Shown here: in pieces, positions 6,156 to 12,264 of the stretch
Layout of the letters: each line of letters starts with the position of its first letter
Numbering within the stretch: the stretch's first letter is position 1
Source: an uncultured Collinsella sp.
GTDB lineage: Bacteria > Actinomycetota > Coriobacteriia > Coriobacteriales > Coriobacteriaceae
DNA: 12,413 nt
Assembly (NCBI GenBank): GCA_905209765.1
Contig: CAJLUE010000051.1
Coordinates: forward strand, 1 to 12,413
Direction of reading: 5' to 3'
Notes under the pieces: model-generated
The model's database searches: none
What the model was told of the DNA's origin: nothing
The model's input: only the letters and a program-made list of their open reading frames with translations
Position numbers and translations under genes: made by a program

Positions 6156-7124
6156 ATGAACGCACATGATCTGGTTCAGGAAATCATCGAGCGCAAGGGC
6201 AAGATCGAGAATGTCTTTTGGATCGCTTGTGGCGGTTCGATGATCGACCTGATGCCGGCCAACGAGCTGCTCAAGCGCGAGGCCACCACGTTTACCTCGA
6301 CGGTCTACACGGCACGCGAGTTCTGTCTGATGGCCCCCAAGAGCCTAGGGCCGAAGTCGCTCGTTATTGCCTGCAGCCACAGCGGCAACACGCAGGAGGT
6401 CGTCGACGGCTGCGAGATGGCGCTGGCCGCCGGTGCCGAGGTCATTGCCCTCACCGACTGCGAGGGCTCCAAGATCGACAACGGCAAGTGGACCACCTGG
6501 GTCTACCCCTGGGGCGAGGGCGTGCCGCAGGCCGAAGTGCCTCAGGGCATCGGCGCTCTAATCGCCGCCGAGCTGCTCGACCAGCAGGAAGGCTACGAGG
6601 CGCTCGCCGACATGTACGAGGGCCTCAAGCAGATGGATGCGCTGCTGCCCGCCGCCCGCGAGAAGGTCAACACCGAGCTGGGCGATCGCTTTGCCGAGCT
6701 CTGCCAGCAGCACAAGTTCTTCTATATCCTGGGTTCCGGCCCCAACTTTAGCCAGACCTACGCCATGGCCATCTGCTCGCTCATGGAGATGCAGTGGCAG
6801 CACTGCTGCTATATCCACTCCGGCGAGTACTTCCACGGTCCGTTCGAGGCCACCGAGCCCGGCGTGTGCTACTTTGTGCAGCTTGGCGCCGGCGAGTGCC
6901 GCCCCATGGAGGAGCGCGCTCTTGCGTTCCTCAACACGCACACCGACACGATCATGGTGCTCGACGCGCTTGAGTACGGCGTGGGTGAGGTGCCTGCCAG
7001 CGTGCGTTCGTACCTGGAGCCGATCTTCTTCTACAACATGAGCTGCGAGCTGCGCGCCGCCCGCGGCAAGGTGTTTGACCACAGCCCCGAGGTTCGTCGC
7101 TACATGGGCATCGAGCGGTACTAG
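6156..7124 (+). CDS. FrlB-type SIS-domain sugar-amine 6-phosphate deglycase
   Basis: The 322-residue cytosolic enzyme has two SIS (sugar isomerase) folds. The first carries WIACGGSM (22-29) and IACSHSGNTQE (71-81); the second carries ILGSGPNF (191-198). E211 in LMEMQWQ and H227 in GEYFHGPFE lie 16 residues apart, the same spacing as the catalytic Glu/His of FraB deglycase and of the GlmS isomerase domain. IHSGEYFHGPFE, RPMEERAL and the C-terminal RRYMGIERY closely resemble Bacillus FrlB, which splits fructoselysine 6-phosphate into glucose 6-phosphate and lysine. The substrate here could be another Amadori compound (fructose-aspartate, glucoselysine). ATG 6156 follows AAGGAGG (6140-6146). No kinase or transporter gene is next to it. 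It is probably controlled by the upstream GntR protein and ends at a strong terminator. Confidence 0.82.
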   Translation: MNAHDLVQEIIERKGKIENVFWIACGGSMIDLMPANELLKREATTFTSTVYTAREFCLMAPKSLGPKSLVIACSHSGNTQEVVDGCEMALAAGAEVIALTDCEGSKIDNGKWTTWVYPWGEGVPQAEVPQGIGALIAAELLDQQEGYEALADMYEGLKQMDALLPAAREKVNTELGDRFAELCQQHKFFYILGSGPNFSQTYAMAICSLMEMQWQHCCYIHSGEYFHGPFEATEPGVCYFVQLGAGECRPMEERALAFLNTHTDTIMVLDALEYGVGEVPASVRSYLEPIFFYNMSCELRAARGKVFDHSPEVRRYMGIERY

Positions 7125-7146
7125 GCACTGGGAATTATCTTTTTTG

Positions 7147-7178
7147 ACGGGGCCTGCGCCACGCGCGGGCCCCGTTTT
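7147..7178 (+). terminator. Rho-independent terminator of the deglycase gene
   Basis: ACGGGGCC (7147-7154) pairs with GGCCCCGT (7168-7175), with an inner GCGC/GCGC pairing, and is followed by TTTT. It begins 22 nt after the stop codon. Confidence 0.85.
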
Positions 7179-7213
7179 GCGTTGTGGCGGCCGGATTCGC
7201 GCCTGCGCGAAAA

Positions 7214-7395
7214 CGAAGGTGAATACTTTTCCGCGAAGTGAACGACCTATTTTGGACCCCCGAAGCATCCACACTTTTTGACGGCAAAACCGCAGGAAAA
7301 ACTCGGCAAAACCGCAGGAAACGGCATCTGAAAAGTGTCGATGCTTCGGGGGCTCATTTTTACTCGTTCACTTCGCGGAAAAGTATTCACCTTCG
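7214..7395. repeat. 182-bp foldback element with duplicated AAAACCGCAGG loop
   Basis: Two 65-nt arms (7214-7278 and 7331-7395) are reverse complements at about 56 positions. The outer 32 bp (7214-7245 with 7364-7395) are perfect; then comes an 11-bp mismatch, a perfect 13-bp block (7257-7269 with 7340-7352) and an 8-bp block (7271-7278 with 7331-7338). The 52-nt loop holds two copies of CGGCAAAACCGCAGGAAA (7282-7299 and 7304-7321), 22 bp apart. AAAACCGCAGG also occurs in the loop region of 659-777. It lies between the convergent terminators of the deglycase and dehydrogenase genes. No gene is supported in it. The gap 7125-7502 is fully occupied by this element and the two terminators. Confidence 0.85.
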
Positions 7396-7419
7396 ATTCG
7401 CAAGGGCACTGCGTGAGTC

Positions 7420-7461
7420 AAAAAAGCGGGCCGCGCCGGGGATTTCCGGCACGGCCCGCTT
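7420..7461 (-). terminator. Rho-independent terminator of the 2-hydroxyacid dehydrogenase gene
   Basis: On the minus strand a 16-bp stem (7446-7461 with 7424-7439, one G-T pair) closes a 6-nt loop and runs into TTTTTT (7425-7420). It starts 41 nt after the stop codon. It is a textbook intrinsic terminator. Confidence 0.9.
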
Positions 7462-7502
7462 AGTATCGCGCTTAGATTCGCAAGGTTGCGGCAGCCAGCG
7501 GC

Positions 7503-8480
7503 CTACTTTGCGTCGTAGGCCTCGGCGTCCCACCAGTCGAGCTGGGCGATGTTGTCGCGGATGTGCTGGCAGCTCTTGTGGAAGCCCTCGAGCTCGTACT
7601 CGGACAGGTCGAGCGTGTAGACCTCCTCGACGCCCTCGGCGCCGATTACGCACGGCAGGGAGGTAAAGATGCCCTCCTCGCCATACTGGCCGGTCATAAG
7701 CGTAGAGGCGGAAAGTACGGCGTGCTCGTTGTGCAGCACGGCAGCGCAGACGCGTGCGGCGGAGTTGGCGACGGCGTACTCGGTGCACTGCTTGCCCTGG
7801 TAGGTCACATAGCCGCCCTTGCGCGCGAGCTCCTCGACCTCCATGTGGTCAAAGGCGTACTTGTCGGGGTTCTCGGCTTGGAGCTCGTTGAGGCTCTTGC
7901 CGGCGATGGTCGTGGCCTTAAAGGCAGCCAGCTGGCTAAAGCCGTGCTCGCCGATCATGTAGGCGTCAATGGACTTGGGGCTCACGCCGACCTTCTTGGA
8001 GATCTCGGTGCGCAGGCGGGCGGAATCCAGGCCGCAGCCCGAGCCGATGATCTTTTTTGGATCGTAGCCGGTCAGGTGCCACAGCTCGGTGCACACGACG
8101 TCGCAGGGGTTGGAGATGCTCACGAAGATGCCGTCAAAGCCGGCGTCGACGATACGCTTGGCAAAGGTGCGGGCGGCGTCGATGGTAAAGAACAGCTCGC
8201 CGTCGCGGTTGCCGGCGGCCAGCGCGACCTTGCCGGCGGCGTTGACGATGACGTCGCAGCAGGCCAGCTCCTCGTAGTGGTCGTAGCAGTTGACGATCTT
8301 GGTGTTATACGGGACAAACGAAAGGGAGTCGCGCAGGTCCTGGACCTCGGACGTCACCTTGGCCTCGTTGATATCACACAGGTACAGCTCGTCGGCAATG
8401 CCCTGCATAAGCAGGCTGTTGGCGACATGTGCTCCTACGTGGCCCTGGCCGACCACACCGATCTTACGCGTCTGGTACAT
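7503..8480 (-). CDS. L-lactate / L-2-hydroxyisocaproate dehydrogenase family enzyme
   Basis: The start is set at ATG 8480, giving 325 residues, because GAAAGGA (8488-8494) lies 7 nt upstream; the frame is open further upstream to an ATG at 8519 but lacks such support. The protein begins with the NAD-binding loop GQGHVG (11-16) and D36 in LCDINEAK, which favours NAD over NADP. SNP (123-125), LDSAR (151-155, with D152 and R155) and the catalytic H179 in IGEHGFSQ follow. AFDHMEVEELARKGGYVTYQGK and the active-site loop (about 83-97) look more like Lactobacillus L-2-hydroxyisocaproate dehydrogenase than classical lactate dehydrogenase. It likely reduces 2-ketoacids to L-2-hydroxyacids with NADH, as a fermentative redox outlet. 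It is a single-gene unit, divergent from metA. Confidence 0.88.
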   Translation of the reverse strand: MYQTRKIGVVGQGHVGAHVANSLLMQGIADELYLCDINEAKVTSEVQDLRDSLSFVPYNTKIVNCYDHYEELACCDVIVNAAGKVALAAGNRDGELFFTIDAARTFAKRIVDAGFDGIFVSISNPCDVVCTELWHLTGYDPKKIIGSGCGLDSARLRTEISKKVGVSPKSIDAYMIGEHGFSQLAAFKATTIAGKSLNELQAENPDKYAFDHMEVEELARKGGYVTYQGKQCTEYAVANSAARVCAAVLHNEHAVLSASTLMTGQYGEEGIFTSLPCVIGAEGVEEVYTLDLSEYELEGFHKSCQHIRDNIAQLDWWDAEAYDAK

Positions 8481-8517
8481 ATATGTATCCTTTCGGCCGA
8501 GTTTTTCGCGTCGAACC

Positions 8518-8523
8518 ATTGTA
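8518..8523 (-). promoter_or_regulatory. Candidate -10 box for the dehydrogenase gene
   Basis: On the minus strand GCTACAAT gives TACAAT 37 nt before the start codon, the same GCTACAAT string as in front of the YitT gene. No convincing -35 was found. Confidence 0.4.
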
Positions 8524-8657
8524 GCGTCCTGCCGTCACTTTGCTAGGCTAAAGCGAAGCAGTTTTTTGGGACATGCCTTAATCTCTACTTTTGGAGCGAT
8601 TTGGGCCGCTGACGGCATCGCTGGGCGATGTGCTCGCGCGGACGGGGCCGCTCGTTG

Positions 8658-8663
8658 TACCAT
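8658..8663 (+). promoter_or_regulatory. Candidate -10 box for metA
   Basis: TGTACCAT contains TACCAT, 28 nt before the metA start codon. The divergent gap 8481-8691 otherwise shows no S-adenosylmethionine riboswitch or T-box core that I can recognise. Confidence 0.3.
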
Positions 8664-8691
8664 AGCTGCAACTGACTCGTAAGGAGCATCC

Positions 8692-9618
8692 ATGCCCATT
8701 CGCATTCCCGACGCCCTCCCTGCCGCCGCGCAGCTCGAGAGCGAGAACATCTTTGTCATGACTGAGTACCGCGCGCTGCACCAGGACATCCGTCCGCTGC
8801 GCGTGCTCATCCTCAACCTCATGCCCACCAAGATCGCCACCGAGACGCAAATCATGCGCAAGCTCTCCAACACGCCGCTGCAGGTGGAGGTGGACCTGCT
8901 GCGCACCAAGACGCACGAGGCCACGCACGTAAGCGCCGGCCACCTGGAGACGTTCTACCGCACGTTCGACGACATCCGCGACATCCACTACGACGGCCTG
9001 ATCATCACGGGCGCGCCGGTGGAGCAGATGCCGTTCGAGGAGGTCGACTACTGGCCCGAGCTCTGCCAGATCATGGATTGGTCCACCACGCACGTGCACT
9101 CCACGCTGCACATTTGTTGGGGCGCGCAGGCGGGCCTGTATCACCACTACGGTATTCAGAAGCACGACCTGCCGGCAAAGGCGAGTGGCGTGTTCGAGCA
9201 TCATCTGGTGAAGCCGCAAAGCCCGCTGGTTCGCGGCTTTGACGACCGTTTCTATGCCGTGCATTCGCGCAACACCGATGTGCGCCGCGAGGACGTGGAG
9301 GCCGAGCCGCAGCTTGAGGTCGTGGCCGTGTCCGACGAGGTGGGCTTGTACATCGTCAAGTCGACCGACAGCCGCCGCTTCTTTGTCTTTGGCCATCCCG
9401 AGTACGACACCGACACGTTGCGCCTGGAGTACGAGCGCGACGTGAAGCGCGGGCTCAACCCCCAGGTGCCGGCGCATTACTTCCCAGGTGACGACCCCAC
9501 CGCCGAGCCGCGCAACGTCTGGCGCAGCCAGGCTCAGTTGCTCTATACCAACTGGCTCAACTACTACGTCTACCAGACCACGCCCTACGACCTGGCCCGC
9601 GCCGGCGAGGAGCATTAG
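8692..9618 (+). CDS. metA: Homoserine O-acyltransferase MetA, predicted acetyl-CoA type
   Basis: The 308-residue protein starts at ATG 8692, 5 nt after AAGGAG (8681-8686). It is a class I glutamine amidotransferase-like fold of the MetA family. The catalytic triad is in place: C142 in LHICWGAQAGLYHHYGI, H235 and E237 in VFGHPEY, at the same numbers as in E. coli MetA. LNLMPTKIATETQ (41-53) and TNWLNYYVYQTTPYDL (286-301) are family signatures. It acylates L-homoserine at the first committed step of methionine synthesis, in the cytoplasm. Residue 111 is Glu in TGAPVEQMPFEEVDYW. In this family Glu111 goes with acetyl-CoA use and Gly111 with succinyl-CoA use, so the product is predicted to be O-acetylhomoserine. 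It is a single-gene unit. Confidence 0.96.
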   Translation: MPIRIPDALPAAAQLESENIFVMTEYRALHQDIRPLRVLILNLMPTKIATETQIMRKLSNTPLQVEVDLLRTKTHEATHVSAGHLETFYRTFDDIRDIHYDGLIITGAPVEQMPFEEVDYWPELCQIMDWSTTHVHSTLHICWGAQAGLYHHYGIQKHDLPAKASGVFEHHLVKPQSPLVRGFDDRFYAVHSRNTDVRREDVEAEPQLEVVAVSDEVGLYIVKSTDSRRFFVFGHPEYDTDTLRLEYERDVKRGLNPQVPAHYFPGDDPTAEPRNVWRSQAQLLYTNWLNYYVYQTTPYDLARAGEEH

Positions 9619-9647
9619 GCTACGGCTGCTGCTGTGCCGGTGGCGTG

Positions 9648-9770
9648 ACGAGCGTGGATATCCGGACGGACGAGCGTGGATTTTCGGACATTTACAAATC
9701 GAGCGTGGATAATCTCCCACTATTGGCTTGAAACTAGGCTCAAAACGGGAGATTATCCACGCTCATTTTT
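9648..9770 (+). repeat. GAGCGTGGAT repeat, family A/B, left copy
   Basis: Two 22-bp tandem units (9648 and 9670, each ACGAGCGTGGAT followed by a CCGGAC/TCGGAC end) lead into an 18-bp perfect inverted repeat: GAGCGTGGATAATCTCCC (9701-9718) and GGGAGATTATCCACGCTC (9747-9764). A T-run (9766-9771) follows, so this copy may also end metA transcription. The same element recurs in the same orientation at 11050-11166; 27 bp in the middle (9663-9689 and 11064-11090) are identical. Confidence 0.85.
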
Positions 9771-10061
9771 TAGGCATGTAGATGCCGATGGCTCGGCTAA
9801 GCGACGGTGCGTGCAGAGGCAAAGTCGCATTTGGCGTAGTCTTGAATCTCGGCGGGTTTTTCTTTCTGATAATCCGATGGACCAAGGCCTCAAAATGTGG
9901 AGACAGGGACCTCTCGACAACCGCCCTACCTGCAGATATAAGCCATCAGCCTAAAACGTCAAAAACCGTCAAGCATTTGGTCAGCGCCTGGACGGTATTT
10001 GGTCAGACTTCGCATGAAACCGTCTGGTACGTTTGCGCCGTTCCAAGATTTGGGAGGCGAC
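9771..10061. other. Non-coding stretch between the left repeat and the nuclease-like gene
   Basis: I see no supported gene here. A 10-bp direct repeat ATTTGGTCAG (9975-9984 and 9997-10006, 22 bp apart) and short inverted ACCGTC/GACGGT strings (9964-9990s and 10019-10024) lie just ahead of the next gene and may be its control region. No promoter hexamers can be assigned with confidence. Confidence 0.35.
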
Positions 10062-11024
10062 ATGGGAAACATGACGGCGAATCAAAGGCTTGCAAGTCAC
10101 ATTAAAGCATGCGAACAGCAGATGAGCTGCGTGTACGCGCGCACGGCGGCGGAGGCAAAGCAGATTGAGCGGCGGGCGGAGGCGGGAAGTCTCGAAGCGG
10201 TCATGCCGGGGCTGTATGCGCGTCCGGAATACTGGTCCGAGCTCAAGTTTCGGCAGCGTTATCTGCATCGGGTGCGGGCGCTTGCGCAAAAGCACCCCGA
10301 CTGGACATTTTGCTCCTATACGGCGGCTGTTATCTATGGCCTTTCGGTTTCGCATGCCAATTTGACGCACATCCATATCGCCGCGATGCCGGCCCAATCG
10401 ACGACGCCGGGCTCTCAGGTCATTCGTCATCGCTATGCTCGTCAAACACGGGCCACCCAGATGGATATCGCCGTAACCGATATCGATCAAACGATTACGG
10501 ATTGCTTGGTCGATGCATCGTTTGTCGAGGGACTGATCATCGCGGATTCGGCGCTCCATGAGCAACTTTTGTCGAAGGAGCATCTCGTTGAGACTGTCGA
10601 CAAGCTTGGCCTGAATCGTCGCGGCGTTGTGACGGCGCGCAGGGTTGCACGATGTGCTGATGGGCTGTCGGAAAGCGGCGGCGAGTCCAAGGCGCGTGCA
10701 CTGATGATCGAGCGCGGCTGGCAGACGCCGGAGTTGCAAGTTGAGCTGTTCGACCCGGTTGAGCCGGGACGACCGTATCGCGTCGACTACTTGTGGCGCG
10801 TGGGCGACCGGCTGATTATCGGGGAGTTCGACGGATTCGTTAAAAGCGAGAAGGCGGCGGAGGAGGGCAAGCTCGCGAAGGCGCAGTTTGATGAGCGCCA
10901 GCGCGAGTCGAGGCTTTCGCTGCTTGATAACTGCAAGATCATGCGCTTGTGCTGGGATGATCTAAGGGATCCGACAAAGCTCGATCGCAAGCTCAAGGTC
11001 GCCGGCGTGCCGCGTGCGTGCTGA
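10062..11024 (+). CDS. AbiEi-like / DUF559-type PD-(D/E)XK domain protein
   Basis: ATG 10062 is chosen because GGGAGG (10052-10057) lies 4 nt upstream; the frame is open to 9999 without such support. The 320-residue protein starts with a region like AbiEi-family antitoxin/regulator proteins (about 18-100: a HTH-like segment, then MPGLYARPEYWSEL, then WTFCSYTAAVIYGL). Residues ~200-300 resemble DUF559/Vsr-like nuclease folds: acidic cluster SESGGESKARALM (203-215), RVDYLW (240-245, D242) and IIGEFDGFVK (252-261, E255/D257/K261), then a buried-strand segment CKIMRLCWDDL. This gives a PD-(D/E)XK-like pattern with ExD in place of the usual ExK. Arg codons AGG and CGG and Gly GGA/GGG are common here but rare in the neighbours, which suggests transfer. 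The gene is bracketed by two copies of one repeat. No partner toxin is adjacent. Function unknown. Confidence 0.75.
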   Translation: MGNMTANQRLASHIKACEQQMSCVYARTAAEAKQIERRAEAGSLEAVMPGLYARPEYWSELKFRQRYLHRVRALAQKHPDWTFCSYTAAVIYGLSVSHANLTHIHIAAMPAQSTTPGSQVIRHRYARQTRATQMDIAVTDIDQTITDCLVDASFVEGLIIADSALHEQLLSKEHLVETVDKLGLNRRGVVTARRVARCADGLSESGGESKARALMIERGWQTPELQVELFDPVEPGRPYRVDYLWRVGDRLIIGEFDGFVKSEKAAEEGKLAKAQFDERQRESRLSLLDNCKIMRLCWDDLRDPTKLDRKLKVAGVPRAC

Positions 11025-11049
11025 GGCAGTTGCAGGGCGTTTGGCTGCA

Positions 11050-11166
11050 CAAGCGTGGAAAATCGGACGGACGAGCGTGGATTTTCGGACGCTTGTTGAA
11101 TGAGCGTGGATAATCTCCCGTTTTTAGCTCGTAAGGGGGCTCAAAGTGGGAGATTTTCCACGCTCA
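11050..11166 (+). repeat. GAGCGTGGAT repeat, family A/B, right copy
   Basis: It has the same order as the left copy: two 22-bp tandem units (AGCGTGG at 11052 and 11074), then an inverted repeat GAGCGTGGATAATCTCCC (11102-11119) with GGGAGATTTTCCACGCTC (11148-11165, one mismatch). It lies between the convergent nuclease-like and cyclo-ligase genes, where the 18-bp stem could stop transcription from both sides. Confidence 0.85.
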
Positions 11167-11191
11167 TCTTGCGGGTGCGATACAGCGGCGG

Positions 11192-11788
11192 CTAGGCGCT
11201 GATGATGTTGGACAGCGGCAGGTCGTGGGCATCGGTGGGAACGTGGTCGACACGCTGCTCGTCAAAGGCGATGCCGATGATTTGGCATGCGGGCGAGAGC
11301 GTGGGCAGGTAGCGGTCATAGCAGCCGCCGCCGTAGCCCAGGCGCGCGCCGGTGCGGTCGAAAGCCACGAGCGGCACGACAACCATGTCGAGAGCCTTGG
11401 CAGGCACGATGGGGAAGCGGATGCTGTCGACGTCCGTGGCTGCGAAGGCTCGCGTAGGGTGGGCGATAAACGGGGCCTCGGACGCATCGCCGGCAGAGAC
11501 TGCCCGCATGCACATGCGCTGGCCACAAGCCATGGCGTCTGTTGCCGAGAGCATGCACGGATAGGCTGCACGCCAGCCACGCGCGACGGCCGCGGCGGCA
11601 AACGCGGCTGGGTCGACTTCGGAACCCATGGCGGCATAGACGGCAACGGTGTGTGGCGCCGTGGCACCCAAGCGATCCAACAGTTCAACGAGCCGCGCGC
11701 AGATAGCGGAGGACTTTGCCGCCCGCACATCCAAATCAAGAGCGTCGCGCCGGGCAATCACCGCCCGCCGCATCTCAGCCTTGTCCAT
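11192..11788 (-). CDS. 5-formyltetrahydrofolate cyclo-ligase
   Basis: The start is ATG 11788, giving 198 residues, since GAGGAGG (11794-11800) sits 5 nt upstream; an upstream ATG in frame (11815) would add nine residues and lacks a binding site. The N-terminal basic helix MDKAEMRRAVIARRDAL, the strand VAVYAAMGSEVDP (about 49-61), the glycine-rich substrate/ATP loop VAFDRTGARLGYGGGCYDRYL and the C-terminal IGIAFDEQRVDHVPTDAHDLPLS are all hallmarks of the family (MTHFS). The usual GGGYYDR reads GGGCYDR here. It uses ATP to convert 5-formyl-THF to 5,10-methenyl-THF, returning a storage or inhibitory folate to the one-carbon pool. The C-terminus ends shortly after the last motif, at the short end for the family. 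It is a single-gene unit. Confidence 0.94.
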   Translation of the reverse strand: MDKAEMRRAVIARRDALDLDVRAAKSSAICARLVELLDRLGATAPHTVAVYAAMGSEVDPAAFAAAAVARGWRAAYPCMLSATDAMACGQRMCMRAVSAGDASEAPFIAHPTRAFAATDVDSIRFPIVPAKALDMVVVPLVAFDRTGARLGYGGGCYDRYLPTLSPACQIIGIAFDEQRVDHVPTDAHDLPLSNIISA

Positions 11789-11805
11789 CCCAACCTCCTC
11801 TAGCA

Positions 11806-11857
11806 AACCTACCAAAAAGGGACAGGTTTATTTTGGCAGGTTTTATCTGGGCAAACG
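11806..11857 (-). repeat. Intergenic hairpin repeat, family C, copy 2
   Basis: The minus strand of 11809-11857 matches 44 of 49 bases of 2002-2050. It forms a hairpin from AACCTACCAAAA (11806-11817) and TTTTGGCAGGTT (11831-11842); the one mismatch is a G-T pair on the minus strand. It lies upstream of the cyclo-ligase gene and downstream of hicB. The rest of the gap (11858-11934) shows nothing I can name. Confidence 0.75.
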
Positions 11858-11934
11858 CGATATGGGCAGTAAAGCCACCGCAAATATGCCTGTGAACTGC
11901 GCCCTTTGTGGTTGTTTGGGCTTATGCGGTAATG

Positions 11935-12264
11935 CTATAACGCCGCAGCGATTGCTTCAGTCACAAACTTATTGAGTGACTCACCCTTCTTTGCCGCTGC
12001 CAGCGCTGCTTGCTTGTGGAGCTCAGAGCCCGTTCTTACGTTGAACGACCCCTTAAAAGCCCGCTCGGGTTCCTTGCCCTTCTCGGCGCAAAACTCAAGG
12101 TAATCGTCGACGGCGTCGTGGAAGCATTGCTCCACTTCTTTAACCGTGGAGCCTTCAAATACGATTGCGTCCCTAATGCCGGTGACCATACCTGTTAGCA
12201 CATGCTGTTCGGCATCGAACTCGACTGGGGCGAAATAACCCTTGTATGCCAAAACGTTACTCAT
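11935..12264 (-). CDS. hicB: HicB-family antitoxin with ribbon-helix-helix C-terminus
   Basis: The start is ATG 12264, giving 109 residues, with GGAGG 5 nt upstream; the frame is open five codons further. Residues 5-65 form the HicB partial RNase H-like fold (YKGYFAPVEFDAEQHVLTG, IVFEGSTVKEVEQCFHDAVDDYLEFC). Residues ~70-109 form a ribbon-helix-helix DNA-binding segment (KGSFNVRTGSELHKQAALAA, then GESLNKFVTEAIAAAL). The N-terminal fold is expected to bind and neutralise the HicA ribonuclease, while the C-terminus represses the operon. Its start codon overlaps the end of the toxin gene by 8 bp, so the two are translationally coupled in the usual toxin-first order. The sequence is less G+C-rich than the metabolic genes nearby, as is common for acquired toxin-antitoxin loci. 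Confidence 0.9.
   Translation of the reverse strand: MSNVLAYKGYFAPVEFDAEQHVLTGMVTGIRDAIVFEGSTVKEVEQCFHDAVDDYLEFCAEKGKEPERAFKGSFNVRTGSELHKQAALAAAKKGESLNKFVTEAIAAAL

Noticed and set aside
7282..7321. CRISPR-like direct repeats
   Set aside because: Only two 18-bp copies with a 4-bp gap occur, inside a palindrome loop, with no spacer pattern or cas genes.
8481..8519. Longer N-terminus for the dehydrogenase from ATG 8519
   Set aside because: The added residues are unlike the family start, and the Shine-Dalgarno GAAAGGA lies just before ATG 8480.
7563..8546. A 327-residue plus-strand frame across the dehydrogenase gene
   Set aside because: It is antisense to a conserved enzyme with intact motifs; its Gly/Val/Ala-rich translation shows no family features.
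8481..8691. A methionine-related riboswitch (SAM or T-box) before metA
   Set aside because: No conserved core of either class could be read. Only a weak 6-bp hairpin before a T-run (8538-8566) is present, too short to call an attenuator.
9782..10105. A 107-residue plus-strand frame ahead of the nuclease-like gene
   Set aside because: It has no ribosome binding site, lacks recognisable motifs and runs into the start of the next gene in another frame.
9651..11166. A composite transposon formed by the A/B repeats
   Set aside because: The copies are short and non-coding, without transposase or visible target duplication, so only a repeat-bracketed unit is claimed.
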